A stretch of 64,000 nt of DNA, taken from the NCBI GenBank assembly GCA_963848205.1, contig CAWKCV010000006.1:186001-250000 (forward strand). Reading direction: 5' to 3'. A program made the translations under genes and the position numbers. Each line of letters starts with the position of its first letter. The stretch's first letter is position 1. Shown piece by piece: positions 8,714 to 15,999 of this stretch. The notes below the pieces were generated by a model. That model was given only the letters and a program-made list of their open reading frames with translations. It had not been told where the DNA came from and ran no database searches. Source of the stretch: BOG-908 sp963848205 (GTDB lineage: Bacteria; Pseudomonadota; Alphaproteobacteria; Acetobacterales; Acetobacteraceae).

Positions 8714-9715
8714 GTGTCAGGCACTCAGAGTTACGTCTACAACTTTACTGATCCTACGAATAACGCAGCTGACAGCCTGATCGTGACTGTTGATTCTACG
8801 GTGTCCAATACGACTGGCACTGGAAACAGCCAAACCGTCATGGACATTTCGGGCGTCATCAACGGAGTAACATTCGACTTCCCCGTATCGGGTGGCGGCG
8901 TCGGTCAGGGTGACGGCGTATACAACTTCGACAACGCCATTTTCACAGACACGAGTGGCACAACCGGAATCGGCGGGGGGACCGTCGATGGCATCGACAA
9001 TTATGGTCTCGTTTTCACGGTCAATGGCGTCGAATACAACCTGTACGACAATGGCGGGAGCCTGGCCCTGCTGGCAGCCGTGCCTGGTCAGGGTTATACC
9101 GAAAATACGAATGTTACTAATCCGACGACAAACGCGCCCTGTTTCTGTGCCGGCACGATGATCAGCACCGCTTCAGGCGAGATCGCCGTCGAAGCATTGG
9201 CCATCGGTGACACGGTCACCACGGTTGACGGCACGCAGAAGACAATCCGCTGGATCGGCCGCCGCGCCGTCGCCACGCGCTTCGCAGACCCTCTCACCGC
9301 GATGCCCATTCGCATCCAAGCCGGCGCGCTCGCCGACAGCATGCCGGTGCGCGACAGCCTGATGTCCCCCTGCCACGCGGTGCTGGTGGATGGCATTCTG
9401 GCGCAGGCCGGCGCGCTGGTGAACGGCACCTCCATCGTGCGCGAGATGGCGATGCCGGAGACCTTCACGTACTATCATATCGAACTCGAAGATCACGCGC
9501 TGATCGTCGCGGACGGCATCGCGTCGGAAACCTTCGTGGACAACACCGACCGCATGGGCTTCGACAACTGGGAAGAGCATTGCGCGATGTTCGGCGAGTC
9601 CGTCGAGATCGTCGAAATGGCCTACCCGCGCGCCAAGTCGGCCCGCCAGGTCCCGGCCTCCATCCGCGCGCGCCTCGCCGCACGGGCGAGCGCACCGGTC
9701 GCCGTCGCCGCCTGA
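8714..9715 (+). CDS. Hint-domain (Hedgehog/intein-type) secreted repeat protein
   Basis: 333 residues from GTG 8714 (GGGAG 8 nt upstream). Residues 1-145 are acidic, Gly/Asn/Thr-rich and beta-prone, like extracellular adhesin repeats. Residue C148 or C150 (PCFCAGTMI) begins a Hint_2 module: CAGTMISTASGEIAVEALAIGDTV, then the SPCHAVLVDG and YYHIELEDHALIVADG blocks typical of hedgehog/intein folds. The family is autoproteolytic in some members; a clear C-terminal Asn/His splice junction is not seen, so single cleavage or a non-splicing role is more likely. There is no classical signal peptide; export by another route is inferred. Followed by a strong terminator. Confidence 0.82.
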   Translation: MSGTQSYVYNFTDPTNNAADSLIVTVDSTVSNTTGTGNSQTVMDISGVINGVTFDFPVSGGGVGQGDGVYNFDNAIFTDTSGTTGIGGGTVDGIDNYGLVFTVNGVEYNLYDNGGSLALLAAVPGQGYTENTNVTNPTTNAPCFCAGTMISTASGEIAVEALAIGDTVTTVDGTQKTIRWIGRRAVATRFADPLTAMPIRIQAGALADSMPVRDSLMSPCHAVLVDGILAQAGALVNGTSIVREMAMPETFTYYHIELEDHALIVADGIASETFVDNTDRMGFDNWEEHCAMFGESVEIVEMAYPRAKSARQVPASIRARLAARASAPVAVAA

Positions 9716-9740
9716 CCTTCGCTACCACTGTAACGACATG

Positions 9741-9770
9741 TCGGCCGGCCCTCGCACGAGGGCCGGCCGA
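9741..9770 (+). terminator. Strong rho-independent terminator after the Hint gene
   Basis: A perfect 14-bp GC-rich stem (9741-9754 with 9757-9770) with a minimal CA loop, followed by TTTCGTTTCA. It lies between convergent genes (the Hint gene and queC) and may act in both directions. Confidence 0.85.
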
Positions 9771-9777
9771 TTTCGTT

Positions 9778-10470
9778 TCAATCAGTCTGCCACGGGTTCG
9801 CCTGCCATCGTGTGTAGCCCTGCGCGCGTAACTGGCAAGCGGGACACGTGCCGCAGCCATAGCCCCAGGCGTGCAACGTCGTCCGGTCTCCCAGATAACA
9901 ACTGTGCGTGTCGCGCACGATAATTTCCAGAATGCCCATCGCATCCGCCATCGCCCAAGTGGCTGCCTTGTCGATCCACATCAGCGGCGTCTGCAGCACA
10001 AAGCGCCGTTGCATGCCGAGATTGAGCGCCACCTGCATCGCCTTGATCGTGTCGTCCCGGCAATCCGGGTAGCCGGAAAAATCCGTCTCGCACATGCCGC
10101 CCACGATCACACGCAGATCGCGGCGCCACGCCAAGGCGGCGGCGTAGGTGAAGAATAGGATGTTCCGCCCGGGCACGAATGTATTCGGTAGCCCTTCCTC
10201 GCCCATGGCGATTTCCACGTCGCTCGTCAGCGCGGTCTCCCCCAGGGCGGCCATGCTGGCGCGCAGATCGATCAGGTAATCGGGTCCCAGCCGGCCGGGC
10301 CAGCGTGCGTCGAGCGCCGCACGGATCGGTGGCCGGCAGTCGAGCTCGATGCGGTGGCGCTGGCCGTAATCGAAGCCGAGCGTCTCCACCCATTCGTAGC
10401 GGTCGAGCGCCCAGGCGAGGCAGGTTGTGCTGTCCTGGCCGCCGGAGAAGAGGACAAGCGCGCGGTCCAT
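9778..10470 (-). CDS. queC: 7-cyano-7-deazaguanine synthase (preQ0 synthase)
   Basis: 230 residues. An N-terminal PP-loop ATP-binding motif (LVLFSGGQDSTTCLAWAL) and C-terminal zinc cysteines (SCYLGDRTTLHAWGYGCGTCPAC) are diagnostic of QueC, which converts 7-carboxy-7-deazaguanine, ammonia and ATP into preQ0 for queuosine tRNA modification. GGAG lies 8 nt before the ATG. No other queuosine gene is in the window, and no preQ1-type leader fits into the 53 bp between it and the divergent ThiF-like gene. Confidence 0.96.
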   Translation of the reverse strand: MDRALVLFSGGQDSTTCLAWALDRYEWVETLGFDYGQRHRIELDCRPPIRAALDARWPGRLGPDYLIDLRASMAALGETALTSDVEIAMGEEGLPNTFVPGRNILFFTYAAALAWRRDLRVIVGGMCETDFSGYPDCRDDTIKAMQVALNLGMQRRFVLQTPLMWIDKAATWAMADAMGILEIIVRDTHSCYLGDRTTLHAWGYGCGTCPACQLRAQGYTRWQANPWQTD

Positions 10471-10523
10471 TCGGCCACTCCGTCGGTTGGGGCGGGCCGT
10501 GTGCGGCCCTATCTGGACGCAGT

Positions 10524-11297
10524 ATGAACCTGGACTTCTCCGAGGACGAAATCCAACGCTACGCCCGCCACATCCTGTTGGGCGAGGTGGGCGGCACGGG
10601 GCAGGCCAGGCTGCGGCAGGCGCGGGTGCTGATCGTGGGTGCGGGCGGCTTGGGCTCGCCGCTGGCGCTATATCTGGCGGCCGCCGGCGTCGGCACGATC
10701 GGGGTGGCTGACGACGACCGGGTGGAGCTCTCCAACCTGCAGCGCCAGGTGGCGCACACGACGGATCGCGTCGGCATGGGCAAGGCGGCGTCGGCGCGCG
10801 CGGCGATGGGCGCGCTCAACCCGCATGTGAAGGTGCACGCGCACGATGTGCAGGTGGATGAGGCAACGGCGCCGGGCTTGCTCGCGCAGTACGACATCGT
10901 GTGCGACGGCACCGACAATTTTGCCGCGCGCTTCGCGATCGCGGACGCGGCCTGGCGCGCCGGGCGCACGCTGGTCTCCGCCGCGGTGCTGCGCTTCGAG
11001 GGGCAGCTTTCGACATTCCGGCCGGGGCACGGCCCGACTGGCGCGCCGCATCCGTGTTACCGCTGCCTGTATCCCGAACCGCCGCCGCCGGGCCTGGTGC
11101 CGAGCTGTGCGCAGGCCGGCGTGATGGGCCCGGTTACCGGCGTGATGGGCACGTTGCAGGCGACCGAGGTGCTCAAGGAGATCCTGGGCATCGGCGAAAG
11201 CCTGGCAGGGCGCCTGCTGGTGTGGGATGCGCTGGCCATGCGCTTCCGCACGATCGGCCTGCCGGCGGACCCGAATTGCGCATTCTGCGGCGCATAG
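10524..11297 (+). CDS. ThiF/MoeB/HesA-family adenylyltransferase (E1-like)
   Basis: 257 residues from ATG 10524. The N-terminus EDEIQRYARHILLGEVGGTGQARL is typical of MoeB/ThiF. The nucleotide-binding GAGGLGSPLALYLAAAGVG, VELSNLQRQ and CDGTDNFAARF follow. Zinc Cys pairs are CYRCLYP and CAFCGA. These enzymes adenylate the C-terminal Gly-Gly of a small sulfur carrier (MoaD, ThiS) for molybdopterin, thiamin or related sulfur transfer. The rhodanese domain of longer MoeB/UBA4 proteins is absent. The in-window neighbours (queC divergent, a DsrE-like protein downstream) point to a general sulfur-carrier setting; the partner cannot be told. Confidence 0.9.
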   Translation: MNLDFSEDEIQRYARHILLGEVGGTGQARLRQARVLIVGAGGLGSPLALYLAAAGVGTIGVADDDRVELSNLQRQVAHTTDRVGMGKAASARAAMGALNPHVKVHAHDVQVDEATAPGLLAQYDIVCDGTDNFAARFAIADAAWRAGRTLVSAAVLRFEGQLSTFRPGHGPTGAPHPCYRCLYPEPPPPGLVPSCAQAGVMGPVTGVMGTLQATEVLKEILGIGESLAGRLLVWDALAMRFRTIGLPADPNCAFCGA

Positions 11298-11393
11298 CCG
11301 AGATGCTGCGAAAGCGTGTAGTCTGGATGGCTTGACGCCGGTGCGAACGCGCGGCCTACCCGATCACTGCAAGCTTTGATGAAGGACACCCCG

Positions 11394-11792
11394 ATGGGCG
11401 AGACCACCCACCCCGACGGCCCCGCGCTGGGTATTTTGCTGATCGCCGGCACCCATGAGCGCGCGCAATACGCGTTCATGCTGGCCTCGGCCGCTGCCGC
11501 GCTGGGTCGCCGCGTGACCCTGTTCGCCACCAATCATGGCTGCCGCGCCCTGCGCGACGACTGGTCCGAGCTCGACGATGTAGGCCGCGACGCGGTGGTG
11601 CGAAGGCGCGGCGTCGCGGGCCTGGGCGAGCTGCGGGATTCGGCGCGCGAGCTGGGCGTGCGGCTGATCGCGTGCGAGGCTGGGTTGACGGCCGAAGGGA
11701 TCGACCCCGCGACATTGCAGGAAGGTGTGGAAGTGGCCGGCATCGCGACGTTCCTCGAAGCGGTCGGCACGGGGCAGATGATCTCGCTGTGA
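11394..11792 (+). CDS. DsrE/F-like family protein
   Basis: 132 residues from ATG 11394, chosen because AAGGA lies 6 nt upstream (ATG 11379 is a longer option). The fold pattern GILLIAGTHERAQYAFMLASAAAALGRRVTLFATNHG, then LIACEAGLTAEGI, resembles the DsrE/DsrF/peroxiredoxin-like family, with a Cys in the position used by sulfur-transfer members (LIACEAG). The role is unknown; placement after an E1-like sulfur-carrier enzyme is consistent with sulfur relay. It ends in GTGA, overlapping the next gene, so the two are probably translationally coupled. Confidence 0.75.
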   Translation: MGETTHPDGPALGILLIAGTHERAQYAFMLASAAAALGRRVTLFATNHGCRALRDDWSELDDVGRDAVVRRRGVAGLGELRDSARELGVRLIACEAGLTAEGIDPATLQEGVEVAGIATFLEAVGTGQMISL

Positions 11793-12616
11793 TCCGGCGT
11801 CGTCTCATGGCCGTGTGGCGAACGCTGGCGGCCGTGGCGTGGCTCGGCGCCGGCCCTGCCTGGGCGCAGAGCAGCCCCCCCCCGGCCAGCACACTGCCTG
11901 CGCATGGCACGGCCAAGACCCACACCCACCCGGCGGTGAAACACACGGCGGGCAGCAAGGCCGCGCCGGCTTCCGTCAAGACGACAAAGCACGTGCCGGT
12001 GGTGGCGCCGCGCCATGCCGGGCCGCCGCGTCATTCCACGCCGACGACAGCTGCGGCGAGCAAGCGCCCGCTGGTCAGGCCGCCTCTCAAGAAGCCGGTG
12101 GTGTCCGCTGTGGCAAAGCCTCCGGCCGGCGCACCTTCTGTGCCGCCCAAGCCGGCGCCGCCCCCGGTTCCGGCCAATGTGGGCACCAATACCGGCTTGC
12201 CATTGCCGCGCTATGCCTCGCTGAAGAGCGACGACGTGAACATGCGCGTGGGGCCAGCCGAGCGGTATCCGACGATCTGGACATATCAGCGGCGCGAGTT
12301 GCCGGTGCGCATCGAGCGCGAGTTCGACATCTGGCGCCTGGTCGAGGACATGGACGGGGTGAAGGGCTGGGTGCATCAGGCAACGCTGACCGGCCGGCGC
12401 ACGTTCGTGCTGACTGGCACGGAGGATCGCACCTTGCGCGCGGATGCCAGCGACACTGCCGACGCTGTCGCCACGCTCAAGCCCGGTGTCGTCGGCCGCA
12501 TCAAATCCTGCGCCGCAAAAAGCCAATGGTGCCAAGTCCAAGTCCAGGACTACCGCGGCTGGCTAAAACGCACCGACTTCTGGGGCACCGACCAAAACGA
12601 ACCCGTAGCCCCCTAA
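11789..12616 (+). CDS. Secreted SH3-domain protein with Pro-rich linker
   Basis: 275 residues from GTG 11789 (4-nt GTGA overlap with the preceding gene); ATG 11807 is an alternative. It starts with an Arg-rich n-region and a hydrophobic segment ending in GPAWA, a signal peptide cleaved before QSS. Residues 30-135 are a Lys/Pro/Ala/His-rich low-complexity linker. Two bacterial SH3 domains follow (LKSDDVNMRVGPAERYPTIW... and EDRTLRADASDTADAVATLK...). Such proteins are usually periplasmic and bind peptidoglycan or partner proteins. A dispersed repeat starts just after the stop codon. Confidence 0.82.
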   Translation: MIRRRLMAVWRTLAAVAWLGAGPAWAQSSPPPASTLPAHGTAKTHTHPAVKHTAGSKAAPASVKTTKHVPVVAPRHAGPPRHSTPTTAAASKRPLVRPPLKKPVVSAVAKPPAGAPSVPPKPAPPPVPANVGTNTGLPLPRYASLKSDDVNMRVGPAERYPTIWTYQRRELPVRIEREFDIWRLVEDMDGVKGWVHQATLTGRRTFVLTGTEDRTLRADASDTADAVATLKPGVVGRIKSCAAKSQWCQVQVQDYRGWLKRTDFWGTDQNEPVAP

Positions 12617-12620
12617 AGGA

Positions 12621-12660
12621 CAAAAGTTTTTTGGTCCTTTTCCAAAAAAGGACTGCTTCC
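12621..12660 (-). repeat. Dispersed GTCC-T6/A6-GGAC palindrome, start-side (B) orientation
   Basis: Forty bases matching the family closely, in the orientation that precedes start codons (S9 peptidase ATG at 12685). The stem GTCCTTTT...AAAAGGAC is intact. The peptidase has its own GAGG site, so this copy is not needed for its ribosome binding. Confidence 0.85.
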
Positions 12661-12684
12661 TTCCTTTCTCCTCGCGAGGCCACA

Positions 12685-14778
12685 ATGCAAAGCAAAACCC
12701 TTTGTCTGAGTTTGGCCCTCCTCTCCACCCCGGCCGCCGCCGCCGAGTTCACCCTCCCCCAAGTGCTGGCCTACCCGTTCATCTCGGAAACGACCGCATC
12801 CCAAAAGGGGGATCGCGTGGCGTGGATACGCGACGTGCGCGGGGCCAGGAATGTGTGGGTGGCGCAAGCGCCCGGGAACGTGCCGCACGCGCTGACGCAG
12901 GCCACCGAGGATGACGGCCAGGAGCTGAGCCAGCTCACCTTCTCGCCGGATGGCAACAGCCTGCTGTATGTGCGTGGCGGCGACCATGATCAGAACTGGC
13001 CGGCTGCTGGCGATCTGGCGCCGAACCCGGCCGATGCCGTGATGCAGCCGATAATCGGCATCTGGCTGGCCGATCTTGCAGGAAATGCGCCGCCGCACCG
13101 GCTGGCCGATGGCGACTCGCCGGCGATTTCAGCGAACGGCACCATCGCCTACGTGCACGACCATCAGATATGGACGGTCGCGCGCGACGGCGGCAATCCG
13201 CATCGGCTGTTCTTCGACCGTGGGCACGATGGCGCGCCGGTATTCTCGCCCGATGGCACCAGGCTTGCGTTCGTCTCCGATCGTGGCGACCACGCCTTTG
13301 TCGGCATCTATTCGGGGCCCGACAGACCGGTCCTGTTCATGTCGCCCTCGACCGGGCACGACGATACGCCGATCTGGTCGCCGGACGGCAAGCGGCTCGC
13401 CTTCGTTCGCCAGCCTGCTTCGGGGGTGGTGACAAATCTCTGGTCCGCGCCGGCGATGCGCCCCTGGTCGGTGATGGTGGCCGATGCCGCCACTGGAAAG
13501 GCGAGTGCCGCGTGGCATGCGCCGGACACGAAGCGGGGCGCGCTTGCGTTCACGGGTGACGCGCTGCGCTATTGGGCCGCGAACGACACGCTGGTTCTGC
13601 TCGCGACGCTGGATGGCTGGCCGCATCTCTATGCACTCGCGGCGGGCGGTGGCGAGCCGCGGATTCTGACGCCGGGCGCCTTCATGGTGGAGCAGACGCA
13701 GCTGACACCCGACCGCAATACCATCGTCTATACGGCCAATACCGGACCGGACGGACGCGACTTGGAGCGCCGTCATCTGTTCCAGGTCGCGCTGTCGGGC
13801 ACACCGCCCGTGCAGCTCACCAGTGGACAGGGCATCGAGGCCGATCCTGCCGCGATGTTGCACCAGGTGGCGTTCGTAACGGCCACCGCGCAGATCCCGC
13901 CGCAGCTCGACATTCTGCAGGACGGTTCGAAATCGCCCGTGCCGGTCGCGGGCCAGGAGGTGCCGGCGGAGTTTCCGGCGTCGCAGCTGATCACGCCCGT
14001 GCCGGTCAATTTCCGCGCGGCGGACGGCCTGCTGGTGCATGCCGACCTGTTCCGGGCGGCAGGCGACACGCGGCAGCCGGCAGTCGTGTTCGTGCATGGC
14101 GGGCCGATCCGCCAGATGCTGCTCGGCTGGCACTACATGGACTATTACGCCAACGCCTACGCGGTGAACCAGTATCTGGCGGCACACGGTTTCACCGTGC
14201 TGGCGGTGAATTACCGGCTGGGCGTCGGCTATGGCCAGGATTACCTCGAGCCCGCCCACGCCGGCGCGGAAGGTGCGGCCGAATACCAGGACGTGCAGGC
14301 GGCGGCGGCGTATCTGCGCACGCGGCCCGACGTGGATGGTGCGCGTATCGGGATCTGGGGCGGGTCGTACGGCGGCTATCTCACCGCGATGGCGCTGGCG
14401 CGTGATTTGCAAACCTTCAAAGCGGGTGTGGACATTCACGGTGTGCATGACTGGCGCGGCGAGTTCGACCCGGACCTGGTGCAGAAGCTCAAAGCGTCCG
14501 ACCCCGATGCTTACGCGGCTGCGGCGAAACAAGCGTATCAGTCATCGCCTGTTGCAGCGATCGACACCTGGCGCTCGCCGGTGCTGCTGATCCAGGGCGA
14601 CGACGACCGCAATGTGCATTTCAGTCAGACCGTGGACTTGGCAGGGCTTTTGCGCACGCGGCCGGTTGCGGTCGAGGAGTTCGTGTTGCCGAACGAGGTG
14701 CATGATTTCCGGCGCGCCGCGAGCTGGGCGGCGGTGGACGAGGCGACGGTGCGGTTTTTCGAAAGGAAGTTGAAGTAG
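12685..14778 (+). CDS. Prolyl oligopeptidase-family serine peptidase (S9), periplasmic
   Basis: 697 residues from ATG 12685 (CGCGAGG 6 nt upstream). A signal peptide (LSLALLSTPAAAAE) opens it. Residues 40-400 hold repeated blade motifs with SPDG (LTFSPDGNSL, PVFSPDGTRLAF, PIWSPDGKRLAF), a beta-propeller gate. The alpha/beta-hydrolase domain carries GGSYGGY with Ser561, Asp near 641 and His673 (NEVHDF) as catalytic triad, and VFVHGGP for the oxyanion region. It is a dipeptidyl/oligopeptidase-type enzyme digesting short peptides in the periplasm; the precise specificity is unknown. Confidence 0.93.
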   Translation: MQSKTLCLSLALLSTPAAAAEFTLPQVLAYPFISETTASQKGDRVAWIRDVRGARNVWVAQAPGNVPHALTQATEDDGQELSQLTFSPDGNSLLYVRGGDHDQNWPAAGDLAPNPADAVMQPIIGIWLADLAGNAPPHRLADGDSPAISANGTIAYVHDHQIWTVARDGGNPHRLFFDRGHDGAPVFSPDGTRLAFVSDRGDHAFVGIYSGPDRPVLFMSPSTGHDDTPIWSPDGKRLAFVRQPASGVVTNLWSAPAMRPWSVMVADAATGKASAAWHAPDTKRGALAFTGDALRYWAANDTLVLLATLDGWPHLYALAAGGGEPRILTPGAFMVEQTQLTPDRNTIVYTANTGPDGRDLERRHLFQVALSGTPPVQLTSGQGIEADPAAMLHQVAFVTATAQIPPQLDILQDGSKSPVPVAGQEVPAEFPASQLITPVPVNFRAADGLLVHADLFRAAGDTRQPAVVFVHGGPIRQMLLGWHYMDYYANAYAVNQYLAAHGFTVLAVNYRLGVGYGQDYLEPAHAGAEGAAEYQDVQAAAAYLRTRPDVDGARIGIWGGSYGGYLTAMALARDLQTFKAGVDIHGVHDWRGEFDPDLVQKLKASDPDAYAAAAKQAYQSSPVAAIDTWRSPVLLIQGDDDRNVHFSQTVDLAGLLRTRPVAVEEFVLPNEVHDFRRAASWAAVDEATVRFFERKLK

Positions 14779-14796
14779 GGAGGGCTTCTTTTCTGA
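14779..14796 (+). repeat. Left half of a dispersed repeat (A orientation) abutting the S9 stop codon
   Basis: GGAGGGCTTCTTTTCTGA directly follows the TAG of the peptidase gene and matches the left arm of variant copies such as that at 23047. The right arm is missing here; a matching right arm lies about 135 bp further on (14933-14974). Confidence 0.5.
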
Positions 14797-15000
14797 GTGT
14801 CTGTTTCAAAAATCGTTCTGGCGGGTCAGTTGGCGTCACGCGAGAGCGTGCATGCGCGCGAAGGTTTGCGAGCACCGGAGTGCCACACATCGCCGTCAAA
14901 TGGCCGCCATGACGACTTTACGAACGGACACTGAAGAAAAGAAGCAAAGGGAAGAAAAGAAGCAAATGACTTTCGATCCGCTTTCGCGAGCGCTCGGCGA
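14797..15000. other. Intergenic region between two convergent genes; no gene seen
   Basis: About 200 bp between convergent genes (S9 peptidase, aspartyl protease). It holds a perfect 16-bp tandem duplication (GAAGAAAAGAAGCAAA at 14933-14948 and 14951-14966) followed by TGACTTTCG, the right arm of a variant dispersed repeat. No convincing coding frame or T-rich terminator was found; short frames here lack ribosome-binding sites. Confidence 0.5.
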
Positions 15001-15888
15001 CTATCCTGGGTCGCCACGCTGTACGTAGAACTTGCCCGTTGAATAGCTGACCCAGACGCGGCCGCGTTTCAGGAACGCCATGCCGAGCAGCCCGTCGCCG
15101 CCCTCGTTCATCCGGCCGTTATTGACGATCACCGCGCGCGCGTCGCCATACACCTGGCCCGCTACTTCGAGGCGCGGGAAAATATGGAACCAGGCGGAAA
15201 ACGCACGGTCGTTCATGCCGCGGCCATGCATCGGCCGGCTTTCTTCCAGCATCTCGGGGCTGACACCTGCGCGTGCGGCCGCACGCGTGGAGACCACCAG
15301 CCCGGGCGATCCGGTATCGAGCATGAGATCTACTCCAACGCCGTCGAGTTTGACCGGCAGCGTCACGTGGCGCGACGGCTGCACCGCCATGTCGGCGCCG
15401 CTCGCCTCGCTCGGCCAGTCGGGTTTGACCTCGCTGCAATCGGTCACTTTCCAAAACCCGATCTGCCGGTGCGGGATGTCGATATCGAGGTCGTAGTGCG
15501 AAACGATATCTGCGCCGATCAGCCCGCCAATGGCCGAGCCGTCTGCCAGCCGCTCGTGAAAGGCCGAGACAGGAAAGGAATGGTTCCTGAATGCCAGGCC
15601 GCCCAGCGTCACGAGTTTGGTCTGCGCGATATAGAGGTGGCTCTCCTGCCCGCCCACGCCGAACACATCGGTCGTATGATCGAAATCGCGCAGCAGGCTC
15701 AGCGCATTCGCGGTGTCTTCCGAAAGGCTCGTGATCCCGGCGCCGGTATCGATGAACATCATCCGCGACTCGCCCTCGATCGTTACGGGAACAAAAATGC
15801 GTTCGTTCCATAACGTGATCGGGAGCTGCGCCACGCGCTTCATGTCGCATTCGGCATGCGCATGAGCGGCGCAGAGAAGAGCAAGCAA
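15001..15888 (-). CDS. Retropepsin-like aspartic protease, secreted
   Basis: About 295 residues with a hydrophobic start (LLALLCAAHAHA) ending in an Ala-His-Ala cleavage-type site. Two Asp-Thr-Gly motifs are present, FIDTGAGITSLSE and LMLDTGSPGLVVS, so both active-site halves lie in one chain, unlike retroviral proteases that dimerise. Downstream G-L-LGMAFLKRGRVWVSY fits the second flap/psi loop. The only initiation codon near the signal peptide is TTG 15888, with no clear ribosome-binding site, so the start is uncertain. Probably a periplasmic protease; the target is unknown. Confidence 0.78.
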   Translation of the reverse strand: MLALLCAAHAHAECDMKRVAQLPITLWNERIFVPVTIEGESRMMFIDTGAGITSLSEDTANALSLLRDFDHTTDVFGVGGQESHLYIAQTKLVTLGGLAFRNHSFPVSAFHERLADGSAIGGLIGADIVSHYDLDIDIPHRQIGFWKVTDCSEVKPDWPSEASGADMAVQPSRHVTLPVKLDGVGVDLMLDTGSPGLVVSTRAAARAGVSPEMLEESRPMHGRGMNDRAFSAWFHIFPRLEVAGQVYGDARAVIVNNGRMNEGGDGLLGMAFLKRGRVWVSYSTGKFYVQRGDPG

Positions 15889-15904
15889 AAAAGTAAGACG
15901 ATTT

Positions 15905-15948
15905 ATTCAGGCCAGGCTCCGGGCGCGTGGGAGGAGCCTAGCCTGAAT
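15905..15948 (-). terminator. Long hairpin after the haloperoxidase gene
   Basis: ATTCAGGC-C-AGGCTCC pairs with GGAGCCT-A-GCCTGAAT: 15 pairs with one mismatch around a 12-nt GC-rich loop. On the minus strand it follows the haloperoxidase stop and the dispersed repeat, and is trailed by AAATCGTCTTACTTTTTT. A terminator is likely. Confidence 0.55.
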
Positions 15949-15958
15949 GGGGAAGGAA

Positions 15959-15999
15959 GGAAGCAGTCCTTTTTTGAAAAAAGGACCAAAAAACTTTTG
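15959..15999 (+). repeat. Dispersed palindrome, complete copy next to the haloperoxidase stop
   Basis: GGAAGCAGTCC-T6-G-A6-GGACC-A6-CTTTTG is the cleanest copy and is used here as the reference (A on the plus strand). Relative to the minus-strand genes around it, it is in the B orientation, upstream of the aspartyl protease gene. It ends one base before the haloperoxidase stop codon. Confidence 0.9.

Noticed and set aside
10179..10523. N-terminal extension of the ThiF-like protein
   Set aside because: The 115 extra codons are Arg/Pro/Ser-rich and antisense to queC; the family N-terminus begins at 10524.
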